From assembly GCF_014202995.1 (NCBI RefSeq), contig NZ_JACHIA010000016.1:62001-126000 (forward strand): a DNA stretch of 64,000 nt, read 5' to 3'. Made by a program: the position numbers and the translations under genes. Shown here in pieces: positions 53,661 to 62,541 of this stretch. The first letter of the stretch is position 1; each line of letters starts with the position of its first letter. The notes below the pieces were generated by a model. That model was not told where the DNA came from, ran no database searches, and saw only the letters and a list, made by a program, of their open reading frames with translations. The stretch comes from Longimicrobium terrae. GTDB taxonomy: Bacteria; Gemmatimonadota; Gemmatimonadetes; Longimicrobiales; Longimicrobiaceae.

Positions 53661-54471
53661 GGCTGAACGGAGGGGGATTGCCGCTGTGAGGCCCCTCCCC
53701 GGCCTCTCCCCGTGCAAACAGACGCACGGGAAGGGGAGAACGGCGACTCAGTTCGATTTCGGATGCTGACGTGCCGCCGGAGAGGGCCCCCTCCCCCCAG
53801 CCCCCTCCACCCGCTCCGCGGGAGAGGGGGAGCCGTTCGGCTCGGCGGCGGGTTCGATGCGTGACCTCCACGCAGGAGGCGGCACGTTCCCTCTGTCTTC
53901 CACGCCAAATCATGTCATCCTGAGGAGGCGCCGGCCGTTCTCCGCCCGCGCGCCGAAACCATGGCGCCGACGAAGGATCTACTTTCCGCCGAGCCAACTA
54001 CGCGGGACGCGCCGCACCATCCCCACAATGCAGTTGAAGCCCCGAACCGGATGCGCCAGCAGCCGGTGTCGGGGCTTTCCGCTTTTGGAGCGGCGGATTT
54101 ATTCGCTCAGGATCGCGCGCGGCACGCGAGAATCTGTTCTTCACGCCGAACTCATCCACTCCCATCCGGCGGTCGCCATCCGCCATCCGCCATCCGCCAT
54201 TGATGGTTGATCGATCATCGATCATCGATGACCGCCATCGTCGTCCGCGATCCGTCGATCACCGTCCGCCGTTCCGATCCGCATCCCGCCACCAACCGAT
54301 CGACAATCCGTCATCGATGGACAACCGGGACCAACCATCATCCGCCACCACCCGTCATCCTCATCGATCCCCCACATCTTCCTGATGCGCGCGCGTTGCA
54401 GCGGGTTTGACGCGCGGGTTATCTTTTCCCTTTCGGCAGACGGACTCAACGCGCACCGGCAGAACGGCTCA
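53661..54471. repeat. Intergenic mosaic of modules G, E, F, C and low-complexity sequence
   Basis: Module G 53686-53743, E 53783-53840, F 53910-53982, C 54029-54109, all in plus orientation after the surface operon. From 54160 to about 54390 the sequence is a degenerate array of CCATCCG and ATCGATCATCG units with little coding potential. The C copy has apical stem CCGG/CCGG. The promoter of the 92-residue ORF must lie near 54390-54460. Confidence 0.82.
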
Positions 54472-54750
54472 ATGGCAATCTCCCGAAGCTCCTCCTGGAA
54501 GGAGCACCGGCTGGCAGACCGCCTCGCGTGCGGCGGCACGGAATACAGCGTGGACCTGGTGGCCCGAAAGGCAACCGGCGTCGAAGGTTGGAAGGTCACC
54601 ATCATCTTTCTGCCGCGCGGCGAAGGGCAGGAGATCAAGGTGGATCTGCCCAACGCGGCATCCACGGCGGACGTCCGGCGCCTGGTGACGGAATACGAGG
54701 GTGCGGATGACCGTCTGCGCACCCTGTGCGAAGGCGCGCCGCAGGCGTGA
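54472..54750 (+). CDS. Hypothetical 92-residue protein
   Basis: Begins MAISRSSSWKEHRLADRLACGG and has a compact alternating pattern (YSVDLVARKATGVEGWKVTIIFLP, IKVDLPNAASTADVRRLVTEYEG). No signal, no helix long enough for a membrane, and no family I can name. It lies 40 bases upstream of ygfZ in the same direction and is probably co-transcribed. The upstream frame extension to 54385 is rejected for lack of signal and composition. Confidence 0.6.
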   Translation: MAISRSSSWKEHRLADRLACGGTEYSVDLVARKATGVEGWKVTIIFLPRGEGQEIKVDLPNAASTADVRRLVTEYEGADDRLRTLCEGAPQA

Positions 54751-54790
54751 CGATCGTCCGCCGGGCAACTCGAGGGGGAAGGGAATCACG

Positions 54791-55927
54791 ATGACGGATA
54801 CGACCATTCCCGCCACGGTGTCGCCGCTGCGCGCGCCGCTGGAAGCCGCCGGCGCGCGCTGGGCCGAGGTCGCCGGCCGCGAGGTGGTCCGCCACTTTGG
54901 CGATGCCGCCGCGGAATACCAGGCCGTGCGCCAGACCGCCGGCTTTGCGGAGCGGGCGGATCGCGCGCGCTTTCGCCTGTGGGGCAAGGACCCCGCGCGC
55001 ATGCTGCACGGGCTGATCACCAACGACCTGCTCAAGGCGCCCGCCGGCCAGGGCGTCTACGCCGCCATGCTCACGCCCAAGGGCCGCACCCTGGCCGACT
55101 TGCGCGCCTTTCGCCGCGACGTGGATGGCGCGGCGGAGCTCATCGTCGACATCGCGCGCGAGGCGCTGGAGGGCACGCGCGACCACCTCAAGAAGTTCGT
55201 TCCGCCCATGTTCGCCAAGTGGGCCGAGGCGACGGATTCGTTGATCGAGATCGGCGTGTACGGCCCGCGCTCGGCGGAACTGCTCGCCGCGGTGCTGGGC
55301 ACGGAGATCCCGGCGGACCTGGCGGAAGACGCCTTCGTGGAGCCGGAGTTCGCGGGCGCGCGCCTGCTGGTTGCCGCCACGCGCGAGGCGGGGCTGGAGG
55401 CGGGCTTCGACGTGTTCGTCCCCGCGGAGCAGGCCGCCGCGCTGTGGGCGGCTCTCGCGGAGCACGGGACGGCCATCGGCGCGCGACCTGTCGGCTTCGG
55501 TACGCTGGAGACGCTGCGCATCGAGGCCGGTCGCCCCCGCTACGGCATCGACATCACCGAGGAGACCATTCCCACCGAGGCGTACCAAGAGGCGGGACTG
55601 ATGGAGCGCGCCATCTCCTTTACCAAGGGGTGCTACACGGGGCAGGAAGTCATCATCCGCATCGCGCACCGGGGACACGTTAACCGCCACCTGCGCGGCC
55701 TGCTGCTGGCGGATTCCGCCGCGCCCTCACCGCGTACCCCGCTCTTCAACCCGGAGAACGGGCGCGAGTCGGGGTGGGTGACGAGCGCGGCCTTTTCGCC
55801 AAGGATGGGGCAGACCATCGCCATGGGCTACGCGCGACGTGAACTGGAACCCGGCGCCACGGTCCGCCTGGGCGCGGCGGACGGGCCGGAAGCGCGCGTC
55901 GTGGCCCTGCCGTTCGGGAGGGAGTGA
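54791..55927 (+). CDS. ygfZ: Folate-binding Fe-S maintenance / tRNA-modifying protein YgfZ (GcvT-like)
   Basis: 378 residues with the GcvT/aminomethyltransferase fold and the YgfZ fingerprint KGCYTGQE (residues about 280-287), whose Cys is essential in E. coli YgfZ. RLWGKDPARMLHGLITND and LEAGRPRYGIDITEETIP are typical. YgfZ uses tetrahydrofolate to help repair or build certain Fe-S enzymes, including MiaB. Start ATG 54791 has GGGGGAAGGGA upstream. Stop overlaps the DUF1802 start as TGATG, so the two are coupled. Confidence 0.9.
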   Translation: MTDTTIPATVSPLRAPLEAAGARWAEVAGREVVRHFGDAAAEYQAVRQTAGFAERADRARFRLWGKDPARMLHGLITNDLLKAPAGQGVYAAMLTPKGRTLADLRAFRRDVDGAAELIVDIAREALEGTRDHLKKFVPPMFAKWAEATDSLIEIGVYGPRSAELLAAVLGTEIPADLAEDAFVEPEFAGARLLVAATREAGLEAGFDVFVPAEQAAALWAALAEHGTAIGARPVGFGTLETLRIEAGRPRYGIDITEETIPTEAYQEAGLMERAISFTKGCYTGQEVIIRIAHRGHVNRHLRGLLLADSAAPSPRTPLFNPENGRESGWVTSAAFSPRMGQTIAMGYARRELEPGATVRLGAADGPEARVVALPFGRE

Positions 55928-56511
55928 TGGAAACGAGCAACCGTTCGGCGCTCAAGGAGTGGTCGGTGGTGGATGAGGCGCTCGCGGCCGGGCGCCTGTC
56001 GCTGCTGGTGCGAAAGGGCGGCATCCATGAAAAGACGGGCGAGTTCGGCGTGGATCACCGCGAGTTCTGGATCTTTCCCACGGGATGGCACCAGAACCCG
56101 GCGGATCTGGCAGAGGAATTTCACCCGCTGCTGTCGGGAACGGGACCGGAGTCGCGCGACAGAATTCCTTTTCGCGTCTACTGCGTGGTGGAAGACGTGT
56201 GGCGGATCGCGACGCCGGAGGCGCTGGACCGCATTCAGGGGCTTCATCCTCTGGCGCCACCGGCCGCGCACGCGCGGTTCGCGTATCGCGGCAAGCCGTT
56301 CGTGCACGCCATGCTGGTGCGCGCGTACCGCCTCTCCGAGCCGGTCGCCCTGCCGGACCTGAACCGGTACGAGGGATGTGTGTCGTGGGTGGAACTGGAG
56401 CAGGCACTCCCCACGCACGAACTGCTTCCGGTGATGGCGGACAGCGCGTTCGACGCGGTACGTCGCGAGATCGAGGCGCGGCTGGGCACCGACGGCGTGG
56501 TGCGTCTGTAG
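55927..56511 (+). CDS. DUF1802 family protein
   Basis: 194 residues, beginning METSNRSALKEWSVVDEALAAGR. The DUF1802 pattern LLVRKGGIHEKTGEFGVDHREFWIFPTGWHQNP is clear; a C-terminal half (YRLSEPVALPDLNRYEGCVSWVELE) is also typical. Function unknown. GGGAGGGAG precedes ATG 55927, and the start overlaps the ygfZ stop by one base. The two genes form an operon with the 92-residue ORF. Confidence 0.85.
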   Translation: METSNRSALKEWSVVDEALAAGRLSLLVRKGGIHEKTGEFGVDHREFWIFPTGWHQNPADLAEEFHPLLSGTGPESRDRIPFRVYCVVEDVWRIATPEALDRIQGLHPLAPPAAHARFAYRGKPFVHAMLVRAYRLSEPVALPDLNRYEGCVSWVELEQALPTHELLPVMADSAFDAVRREIEARLGTDGVVRL

Positions 56512-56841
56512 GTCGATGGAGTACGCCCCTGCGGAGAGGGAGCGTCGGCGCGGGATCAGAATCCGGCGTGTGCGGCGGCGCTCATCCGGCGGTTGAAACC
56601 GCGCCTCGAAGGACACGAAGTCCGCCTGCGCGGACTGAGCCTGAGACTGTAGTGGTTGATCTCCAATGCAGTTGAAGCCCCGACACGGCGCCTGTGGGCG
56701 TCGTGTCGGGGCTTCCCGCTTTTTGAGCGGCGGATTTATTCGCTCAGGGAGGTCTGCGGCTCAATCCTATTCGAGGCGCGGCCAATCTCATCCCCCAGGT
56801 CAGGCACGCGGCACCGTCCGCGAGGGGCGACCATCCCCCCC
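56512..56841 (+). repeat. Intergenic repeat pair, modules B and C
   Basis: Convergent gap between DUF1802 and zapE. Module B 56589-56637 and module C 56667-56746. This C copy has stem ACACGGCGCC/GGCGTCGTGT, paired but different from most copies. No T-run terminator is visible, so the modules may serve that role. Confidence 0.85.
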
Positions 56842-57909
56842 TTACGCCACCGGGGGCGCGGCCTCTGCGGACAGCCTGGCGCGGCGCTCGCCGAGCATCT
56901 CTTCCATGCGGCTCAGGCAGCGCGAAAACTTCTTGCCGTAGGGGCCGGTCAGCCAGTCGGGGCGGAACAGGTCGCCCAGATCCGCCTCCGCGGTGGCGGC
57001 AAGGGCAACGGCGCCATCGTACGCCTTGTCCACGAAGTGCACCCACCGCAGCGCATCGTACAGGTCGGGCATGGGCCGCACGTCCTCGATCAGCAGCTCA
57101 TCCACCGCATCCACCAGCGCGTGAAAGCGGATGGGGTGCACGGTTCCCAGCCCGGCCAGCAGCGCGGGAAAGGGGACGACCAGCGACCGCGGACCGGCCT
57201 GCGCCCGCGCGCGGCCCATCGATTCCGCATCCAGAAAGTACGACCGCCGCGGATCCGCCTGGAACCGGCGGTGGCGGAAATCCTCTCCCTCCACGCGCAG
57301 CACCTCGAACGCCGTCGCCAGCTCCTCGATCTCGCTGGTGAAGCTCTTCTGGTCGAAGCGCCCGCGCCCGAGTTCGTCGGGAATGGTGTTGGAGGTGGTC
57401 GCCACGCGCACGCCGTCCGCCAGCGCGCCGCGCAGGAACGCGATCGCCAGCTTCAGGTTGCCCGGATCGTCCAGTTCCCACTCATCCACCGCCACCAGCC
57501 GCTGCCCGCGGAAGGCCTCGCGCGCCGCGTCCACCCCCAGCAGGCCGATGGTGTAGACGAGCTCGTCGAAGCTCAGGTACGCGCTCGGCCGCGGCGAGGC
57601 GTGCCAGAGCGCCGCGAGCAGGTGCGTCTTGCCCACACCGAAGCCGCCATCCAGGTACACGCCACCGCCTCGCGGGGCCCGCCCGAACGCCGCGCGCATG
57701 CGCGACCATCCACTTTCCGCTGCCTGCAACTCATCCCCGACCGCGCGCAGGCGAGCCACTGCAGCGGCCTGCGAGGGATGCCGGGGATCGGGCGTGTAGT
57801 CCTCGAAGCGCTTGGCGGCAAAGCGCGGCGGAGGAACAAATCCCGCCACCAGCTCGGCCGCGTCGGGGCGCGCGGGAATGCGTTCCAGCAGTGATTCCAG
57901 GTGCAGCAC
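56842..57909 (-). CDS. zapE: Cell division ATPase ZapE (AFG1-like)
   Basis: 355 residues from GTG 57909; no in-frame ATG lies near. AAA+ P-loop GGFGVGKTHLLAALWH, Walker B LVAVDEWELDD, sensor ATTSNTIPDELG, and the family tail RWVHFVDKAYDGAVALAATAEADLGDLF. ZapE is an ATPase that acts on FtsZ rings in proteobacteria, and its AFG1 relatives act with mitochondrial inner-membrane proteins. Cytoplasmic. Single gene upstream of nothing; a hairpin of the preceding operon ends 74 bases before its start. Confidence 0.87.
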   Translation of the reverse strand: MLHLESLLERIPARPDAAELVAGFVPPPRFAAKRFEDYTPDPRHPSQAAAVARLRAVGDELQAAESGWSRMRAAFGRAPRGGGVYLDGGFGVGKTHLLAALWHASPRPSAYLSFDELVYTIGLLGVDAAREAFRGQRLVAVDEWELDDPGNLKLAIAFLRGALADGVRVATTSNTIPDELGRGRFDQKSFTSEIEELATAFEVLRVEGEDFRHRRFQADPRRSYFLDAESMGRARAQAGPRSLVVPFPALLAGLGTVHPIRFHALVDAVDELLIEDVRPMPDLYDALRWVHFVDKAYDGAVALAATAEADLGDLFRPDWLTGPYGKKFSRCLSRMEEMLGERRARLSAEAAPPVA

Positions 57910-57982
57910 GCAATCGTCCGTTTCTTTTCTTCGATCAACCAGAATGGGCGATCCATCCCGATCGCGCCGGCGCTCAAACAGT

Positions 57983-58012
57983 GGAGGACGGCATCGCGCG
58001 ACGCCGTCCTCC
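57983..58012 (-). terminator. Hairpin terminating the GNAT operon
   Basis: GGAGGACGGC and GCCGTCCTCC form a perfect 10-bp stem around a ten-base loop. It follows the GNAT stop at 58043 by 31 bases; no strong T run. Confidence 0.7.
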
Positions 58013-58042
58013 GGGACTGATGACGTTCATCCACCGAACCGG

Positions 58043-58525
58043 TCAGCCCTCGCCGGAAATCTCGCGAAGCTGTTCGGCGGTCAGGCGATACGTGTACCAC
58101 TCGCTCATCCGGCGCGCCTGCAGCTTTTCGTAGAAGTCGATGGCGAGCTGGTTCCAGTCCAGCACCACCCACTCCATCCGCCCGCAGCCGCGGCGCAGCG
58201 CCTCACCCGCCAGAAAGCGGAAGAACGCGCTCCCGATGCCGAACCGCCGCGCGTCGGGGATCACGAACAGGTCTTCCAGATACAGCGTCGGCAGCGCCAG
58301 GAACGAGGAGTACGTTTCCAGCACGATGGCGTACGACACCGCCGTTCCGTCGCGCTCGCCCAGAAAGACGCTGATGCGCGGCGCTGGTCCGAACGCGTCG
58401 CGGATCAGCCGCTCGCGCGCGTCGGCGGAAGGGCGGTCCAGCTTCTCGTAATCCGCCAGCGCGTCGACGAGCGAGAGGAACGTTTCTCCGTCCGCCGCGG
58501 TGGCGGGGCGAATGACGATGCTCAC
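58043..58525 (-). CDS. GNAT family N-acetyltransferase
   Basis: 160 residues starting SIVIRPATAADGETFLSLVDALADYEKL, with the acetyl-CoA binding signature DARRFGIGSAFFRFLAGEALRRG and WVVLDWNQLAIDFYEKLQARRMSEW. This pattern matches the small-polyamine/diamine acetyltransferase-like group (SSAT-type), though the substrate is not certain. GTG 58525 overlaps the rsmD stop in a GTGA arrangement. Third gene of the ArsC-like/rsmD/GNAT unit. Confidence 0.85.
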   Translation of the reverse strand: MSIVIRPATAADGETFLSLVDALADYEKLDRPSADARERLIRDAFGPAPRISVFLGERDGTAVSYAIVLETYSSFLALPTLYLEDLFVIPDARRFGIGSAFFRFLAGEALRRGCGRMEWVVLDWNQLAIDFYEKLQARRMSEWYTYRLTAEQLREISGEG

Positions 58526-59118
58526 GCGTCCACGTCCTCCGCCTGCGCGTCCAGCTCCGCGTCCGAGTCCGCCGGCGCGGGCTCCTCGGGCGGGGGCGGG
58601 GGGGCGAGGTAGAAGGTGACCGCCGTGGTGTCGTCCATCTGCCGCCGCTTGCCGCCCGGCGGAAGCTCGTGCGAGGCCGCGTGCTCCACCACCAGCAGCT
58701 GCGCGAAGGGCGTTTCCATCCACATCTCGATCAGCCGGTCCAGCATGCGCGACTCGTACGGCGGATCGGCAAAGGCGATGTCGTACTTGCGCGCGGGCAG
58801 CGCCCTGGCGAACGGAAGCGCGTCCTTTTTGAAGATGCGCGCCTTGTCGCGCATGCGCAGCGCGGTGACGTTGGACTTGAGCGCGTGCAGGCTGTCGGGC
58901 CCGCTTTCCACGAAGTCGGCGAAGCGCGCCCCGCGGGAAAGCGCCTCCAGCCCCAGCGCGCCGGTGCCCGCGAACAGGTCCAGCACCCGCGCGCCCTTGA
59001 GCCGCGGTTCCAGCGCGGAAAGCAGCGCATCGCGCACGTTTTCCGTCGTCGGGCGAACGCGGCCCTGCTTGGGCGAGGTCAGGTGGCGGCCTGCGAGTTT
59101 TCCTTTGACGATCCTCAT
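58522..59118 (-). CDS. rsmD: 16S rRNA (guanine966-N2)-methyltransferase RsmD
   Basis: 198 residues with the RsmD signature: MRIVKGKLAGRHL, RPTTENVRDALLSAL, LDLFAGTGALGLEALSRGA (SAM-binding) and the catalytic ADPPYES. Methylates G966 of 16S rRNA during small-subunit assembly. A Pro/Glu/Asp-rich tail of about 30 residues (PPPPPEEPAPADSD) is additional to the usual domain. ATG 59118; overlaps the GNAT start. It often neighbours coaD, which is absent here. Confidence 0.92.
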   Translation of the reverse strand: MRIVKGKLAGRHLTSPKQGRVRPTTENVRDALLSALEPRLKGARVLDLFAGTGALGLEALSRGARFADFVESGPDSLHALKSNVTALRMRDKARIFKKDALPFARALPARKYDIAFADPPYESRMLDRLIEMWMETPFAQLLVVEHAASHELPPGGKRRQMDDTTAVTFYLAPPPPPEEPAPADSDAELDAQAEDVDA

Positions 59119-59125
59119 CGGCGGC

Positions 59126-59473
59126 TCACGGGGTGATCCAGGTTTTCCACTTCGCTTCGTCCCAGCCGATGGTGAGATGGTTTCCGGAGCGCACCAGCGG
59201 CGTGGTGAGCAGCAGGGGATCGTCGGCGAGCATGGGCAGAATGCGCGCTTCGGAGATGGCGGCCACGTGCAGGCCGCGCTCGCGGAACTGCTTGCCGTCG
59301 CGGTCCAGCAGCGCCTGCACGCCGTATCGCTCGGCGAACCGCTTGAGTTCGCCCAGCGCGGCCGGGCGCTCCTTGAGGTCCACGAAATGGGTCTTGATGC
59401 GGCGCTCCTTGAAGAAGCGCAGCGCCTTTTTGCTCTCGTTGCAGCTTTTTGTCCCGAAGATCTGGACTTCCAT
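59126..59473 (-). CDS. ArsC/Spx-family thioredoxin-fold protein
   Basis: 115 residues: EVQIFGTKSCNESKKALRFF, then RRIKTHFVDLKERPAALGELKRF and DEAKWKTWI. The CxxC redox pair of Spx is reduced to a single Cys followed by Ser (CNES), as in ArsC/YffB-like members, so a glutathione- or mycothiol-dependent reductase-like or regulatory role is possible. No arsR or arsB gene is present, arguing against a true arsenate operon. Seven bases upstream of rsmD; first gene of the unit. Confidence 0.8.
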   Translation of the reverse strand: MEVQIFGTKSCNESKKALRFFKERRIKTHFVDLKERPAALGELKRFAERYGVQALLDRDGKQFRERGLHVAAISEARILPMLADDPLLLTTPLVRSGNHLTIGWDEAKWKTWITP

Positions 59474-60029
59474 GACGGAAAATGAAGTGCGTTAGTGCTG
59501 GGTGCGTTAGTGCGTTAGTGCGGAACGGCGGTGCGAGAGTACGGGAGTACAGGGATCCCGGCCTCGTCTGGTCGGCGGAGGATCGTGCCGCCGCCGGCTG
59601 TGGCCCTCACCCCGCGCGCTCCGCGCGACGACCCTCTCCCACGAACGGATGTGGGAGAGGGAGCACACCCCAGGCCCCCGCCGCCGATTCGATTCGTGCG
59701 TGTGCGACGGCCCTCGCCCGGCGGTTGAAACCGCGCCTCGAAATACACGAAGTCCGCCTGCGCGGACTGGGCCGGCCGTCTCGGCTCGCGTCCCATGCAG
59801 TTGAAGCCCCGAACGGCGCGCGAATAGCGCCGTGTCGGGGGTTCCCGCTTTTGGAGCGGCGGATTCATTCGCTCAAGGAGGCTTTCCCGCCTCTCCGATC
59901 TCCGCCTTCCTCCTGCGCCGACCTCCGCACGCGCGTCCGCGCCGAACTCTCCGGCCGGACCAACCTCCCCCAGTCTTTTTTGGGGGAGGTGGGCGAGTAG
60001 TACGAGCTCGGTGGGGGCCGCCGTGTGCC
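59474..60029 (+). repeat. Intergenic repeat mosaic, order H-A-B-C-D
   Basis: Module H 59486-59550, A 59601-59672, B 59722-59770, C 59796-59874, D 59962-60024. Lies upstream of the ArsC-like gene and behind the DUF4105 gene. Module A here has CGCGCGCTCCGCGCGACG where other copies have GCGTGCTGCGCACGACG, again keeping its palindrome. Module D carries the CGAGTAGTACGAG variant also found at 14222-14286. Confidence 0.88.
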
Positions 60030-61358
60030 CTACCGCGCCTTGGCCGGCGCCGCCGCGCGCCCGAAGCGGCTCTTCCGCTCGCGCGCCATCACGTCCACCG
60101 GAGGCAGCGCGGCCTGCATGAATCCGTGCACCACGTACGCGATCGCCAGGTTGATAGGCAGCGCCAGGCAGATCATCTGCGCGTTGCGCTGGTCCAGCCC
60201 CGGCAGCACCTGCAGCACAAAGCCCATCACCGACAGCGCCGCCACCGTAGCCGCCACCATCCACGCGCCGCGCGCCGCCCACCGCGCCCCGTACGCCGCG
60301 CAGGGCACCAGCACGATCAGCACCAGCGCCAGCGGCGAAAGCTGCAGCAGGTTCTCGTTGCGGTACGCGATCCTGTGATTCGTGTTGGCCCACAGGTACG
60401 CGAGCACGAATCCGCCGATTCCCGCCATCAGCAGCCACAGCGTGCTCACCGCCGAGAACCCGAACCGCGCCAGCGCCGAACGCCGCGCCCTGCGCCCCGT
60501 CCACACCAGCACGCCCGCGATCAGCAGCCCCGCGATGGCGAAGCCGATGGTGTACGGCGGTGGCGTTTCGCGCACCGGCGGACGGCCCGGCGCGGCCAGC
60601 AGCGTCCACTCGCGGCGCACCAGCGGCTGCACGGTGCCGTCCGCGCCGCGGATTCGCGTCGCGCGCATCTGCTCCTGCAGCTTGAACGGCAGAAACATCT
60701 CTTCCCACGCCGTGATCCGGCGGTCCGCCGCAGGCCCCAGCCCGCCCGCCAGACCGAAGTACGACAGCCGGTCGTCGGCGATCAGCCGCTCGCTGTGCCA
60801 GCGGTACGACGTCGCCGTCATCACATCTTTCGTACGCGCCTTGATCACGCCGCCCAGCACCTGGTCCAGCAGATCGCGCACGCGGGTGGTGCAGTTGTCG
60901 CGATAGTAGTCGTACAGGTACTCGCGGTTTTCCGGCAGCGCGTTGATGCGCAGCATCTGCTGCACCTGCCGCGCCTGCGCCTGCGTCAGGTTCAGCTCCT
61001 GCCCCCACACCGCGCGCTTGAAGTAGTCGTACTCGAACAGCGTGCGGTTGATGTCGCTGCGCCCCAGCATGTACAGCCAGTTTCCGGCGATGAAGCGGCT
61101 CCAGTACCCGGGGGATTTGAAGTCGAACATCCCGTAGTTGTACACGTCGTCCGTCCCCGCCGCGGGGTCGTGAATCCACACGGCGTTGTGGCCGAACTTT
61201 TCCCACACCATGTCGCCCTGGCCCATCGTGAGCAGGACGATGGTGAGCGTGGTGTCGGTGGACGGCGGCGCGAACTGGGCGCGCGCCGGCGCGGCGACGG
61301 CCAGCCCCAGCGCCAGGGCGAGCACGGCGAACGCGCGGTGGATGAACGGGATGCGCAT
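60030..61358 (-). CDS. DUF4105 domain membrane protein
   Basis: 442 residues from ATG 61358. Signal peptide (HRAFAVLALALGLAVAAPARAQ read in part), then the DUF4105 domain: LTMGQGDMVWEKFGHNAVWIHD, DDVYNYGMFDFKSPGYW, NCTTRVRDLLDQVLGG and SYRWHSERLIADDRLSYFG. The last 170 residues hold about five helices (TIGFAIAGLLIAGVLVW, LWLLMAGIGGFVLAYLW). His/Cys conservation suggests a peptidase-like periplasmic domain, but the function is unknown. Single gene. Confidence 0.87.
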   Translation of the reverse strand: MRIPFIHRAFAVLALALGLAVAAPARAQFAPPSTDTTLTIVLLTMGQGDMVWEKFGHNAVWIHDPAAGTDDVYNYGMFDFKSPGYWSRFIAGNWLYMLGRSDINRTLFEYDYFKRAVWGQELNLTQAQARQVQQMLRINALPENREYLYDYYRDNCTTRVRDLLDQVLGGVIKARTKDVMTATSYRWHSERLIADDRLSYFGLAGGLGPAADRRITAWEEMFLPFKLQEQMRATRIRGADGTVQPLVRREWTLLAAPGRPPVRETPPPYTIGFAIAGLLIAGVLVWTGRRARRSALARFGFSAVSTLWLLMAGIGGFVLAYLWANTNHRIAYRNENLLQLSPLALVLIVLVPCAAYGARWAARGAWMVAATVAALSVMGFVLQVLPGLDQRNAQMICLALPINLAIAYVVHGFMQAALPPVDVMARERKSRFGRAAAPAKAR

Positions 61359-61523
61359 GCGATGGGGCGGCGTCTTGATGCGGCGAAAGTCGTTGATTCT
61401 GCCGCAAGTTAGCGCCTGCCGCCGCCCCTGCGCCACTGCCTCCGGCCTTTCGCGCGGCGCGGTCCGCGCGTAGTGTCACCCGCACCACGGGGGATCACAC
61501 CAAAATCGCGCGACGGAGGCAAC

Positions 61524-62366
61524 GTGTTCCGGGACGATCTGCTGGCGAACAAGACGGTGCTGGTGACCGGCGGGGGCTCCGGGCTGGGGCTGTCGATGTC
61601 CAAGGCCTTTGCCGCGCTGGGCGCGCGCGTGGCCATCACCGGCCGCAGCGAGGAGCGCCTGGCCGCCGCGGCCGGCGACATCGGCCCGCCGGACCGCGTC
61701 TTCACCCATCCGTGCGACGTGCGCGACTTTGCGCAGGTGGAGGCCATGGCCGCCGCCGTCGCGGAGCGGTTCGGCCCCATCGACGTGCTGGTGAACAACG
61801 CCGCGGGCAACTTTCTGTCGCCCACCGAAGACCTGTCGCCCAACGGTTTCAACGCCGTCGTTTCGACGGTCCTCAACGGGACCTTTCACGCCACGCTCGC
61901 CGTCGGGCGGGGGATGATCGCGTCCGGCAAGGGCGGCAGCATTCTCAACATCGTCACCACGTACGCGTGGACGGGCTCGGCGTTCGTCATCCCCAGCGCC
62001 GCGGCCAAGGCGGGCGTGCTGGCCATGACGCGCTCGCTGGCGGTGGAGTGGGCCACGTACGGCATCCGCACCAACGCCATCGCGCCCGGCCCGTTCCCCA
62101 CGGAAGGCGCCTGGAACGCGCTGATGCCCACGCCGGAGTTGGAGGCGGAGGCCCGCGCGCGCATCCCCATGGGCCGCTTCGGCAAGCATGATGAACTCAC
62201 CAACCTGGCCTCGTTCCTGATCTCCGACGGCGCGCCGTACATCAACGGTGAAGTGGTGACCATCGATGGCGGCGAATGGATCGGCTCCGGCGGCGAGTTC
62301 AACGGCCTTACCCGCATCCCGCGCGACGCGGTGAAGTCGGCGCTGAAGGCGATGCGGGGGAAGTAG
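61524..62366 (+). CDS. SDR family oxidoreductase, 2,4-dienoyl-CoA reductase-like
   Basis: 280 residues from GTG 61524, preceded by GGAGG at a 4-base spacing. GGGSGLGLSMSKAFAALGARV binds NADP(H), NNAAGNFLSP follows, and the usual Tyr of YxxxK is absent: the site reads SAAAKAGVLAMTRSLAVEW. This Tyr-less Lys arrangement is known from peroxisomal-type dienoyl-CoA reductases, which supports that subgroup. The tail GGEWIGSGGEFNGLTRIPRD is typical. Would act in beta-oxidation of unsaturated fatty acids. Divergent from the DUF4105 gene; module H follows the stop. Confidence 0.87.
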   Translation: MFRDDLLANKTVLVTGGGSGLGLSMSKAFAALGARVAITGRSEERLAAAAGDIGPPDRVFTHPCDVRDFAQVEAMAAAVAERFGPIDVLVNNAAGNFLSPTEDLSPNGFNAVVSTVLNGTFHATLAVGRGMIASGKGGSILNIVTTYAWTGSAFVIPSAAAKAGVLAMTRSLAVEWATYGIRTNAIAPGPFPTEGAWNALMPTPELEAEARARIPMGRFGKHDELTNLASFLISDGAPYINGEVVTIDGGEWIGSGGEFNGLTRIPRDAVKSALKAMRGK

Positions 62367-62541
62367 GGAAGTGCGTGAGTGCTGGGTGCGTGAGTGCGTT
62401 AGTGCGGAACTGCTGAGTGCGAAAGTACGAAAGCAGCTGATGGATCACGCGCCGGGCCGGGCCTTTGCTGATGAGCGAAGCTCCGCGCCCGGCGCGCTGT
62501 TTCTATTCCCTATTCCCTATTCCCCATTCCCTGCCGTTACT
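62367..62541 (+). repeat. Modules H and J before cinA
   Basis: Module H 62371-62437 (TGCGTGAG, TGCGTTAG, TGCGGAAC, TGCGAAAG, TACGAAAG units) and module J 62502-62530 (TTCCCTA units), the latter ending 12 bases before the cinA start. A CGGGCCGGGCC/GGCGCG palindromic patch lies at 62452-62496. Confidence 0.8.

Noticed and set aside
48363-53717. Uninterrupted 1784-codon minus-strand frame opposite the giant surface gene
   Set aside because: Its translation is Arg/His/Ala/Gly-rich with no domain or signal, the typical mirror of a high-GC gene. The plus strand has a clear signal peptide, domains and barrel.
59126-59473. Arsenate resistance operon
   Set aside because: Only an ArsC-fold protein is present, with a single Cys; no arsR, arsB or acr3 is adjacent.
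62371-62437. Possible CRISPR-like array in module H and J repeats
   Set aside because: Units are 7-8 bases and contiguous, with no unique spacers and no cas genes in the window.
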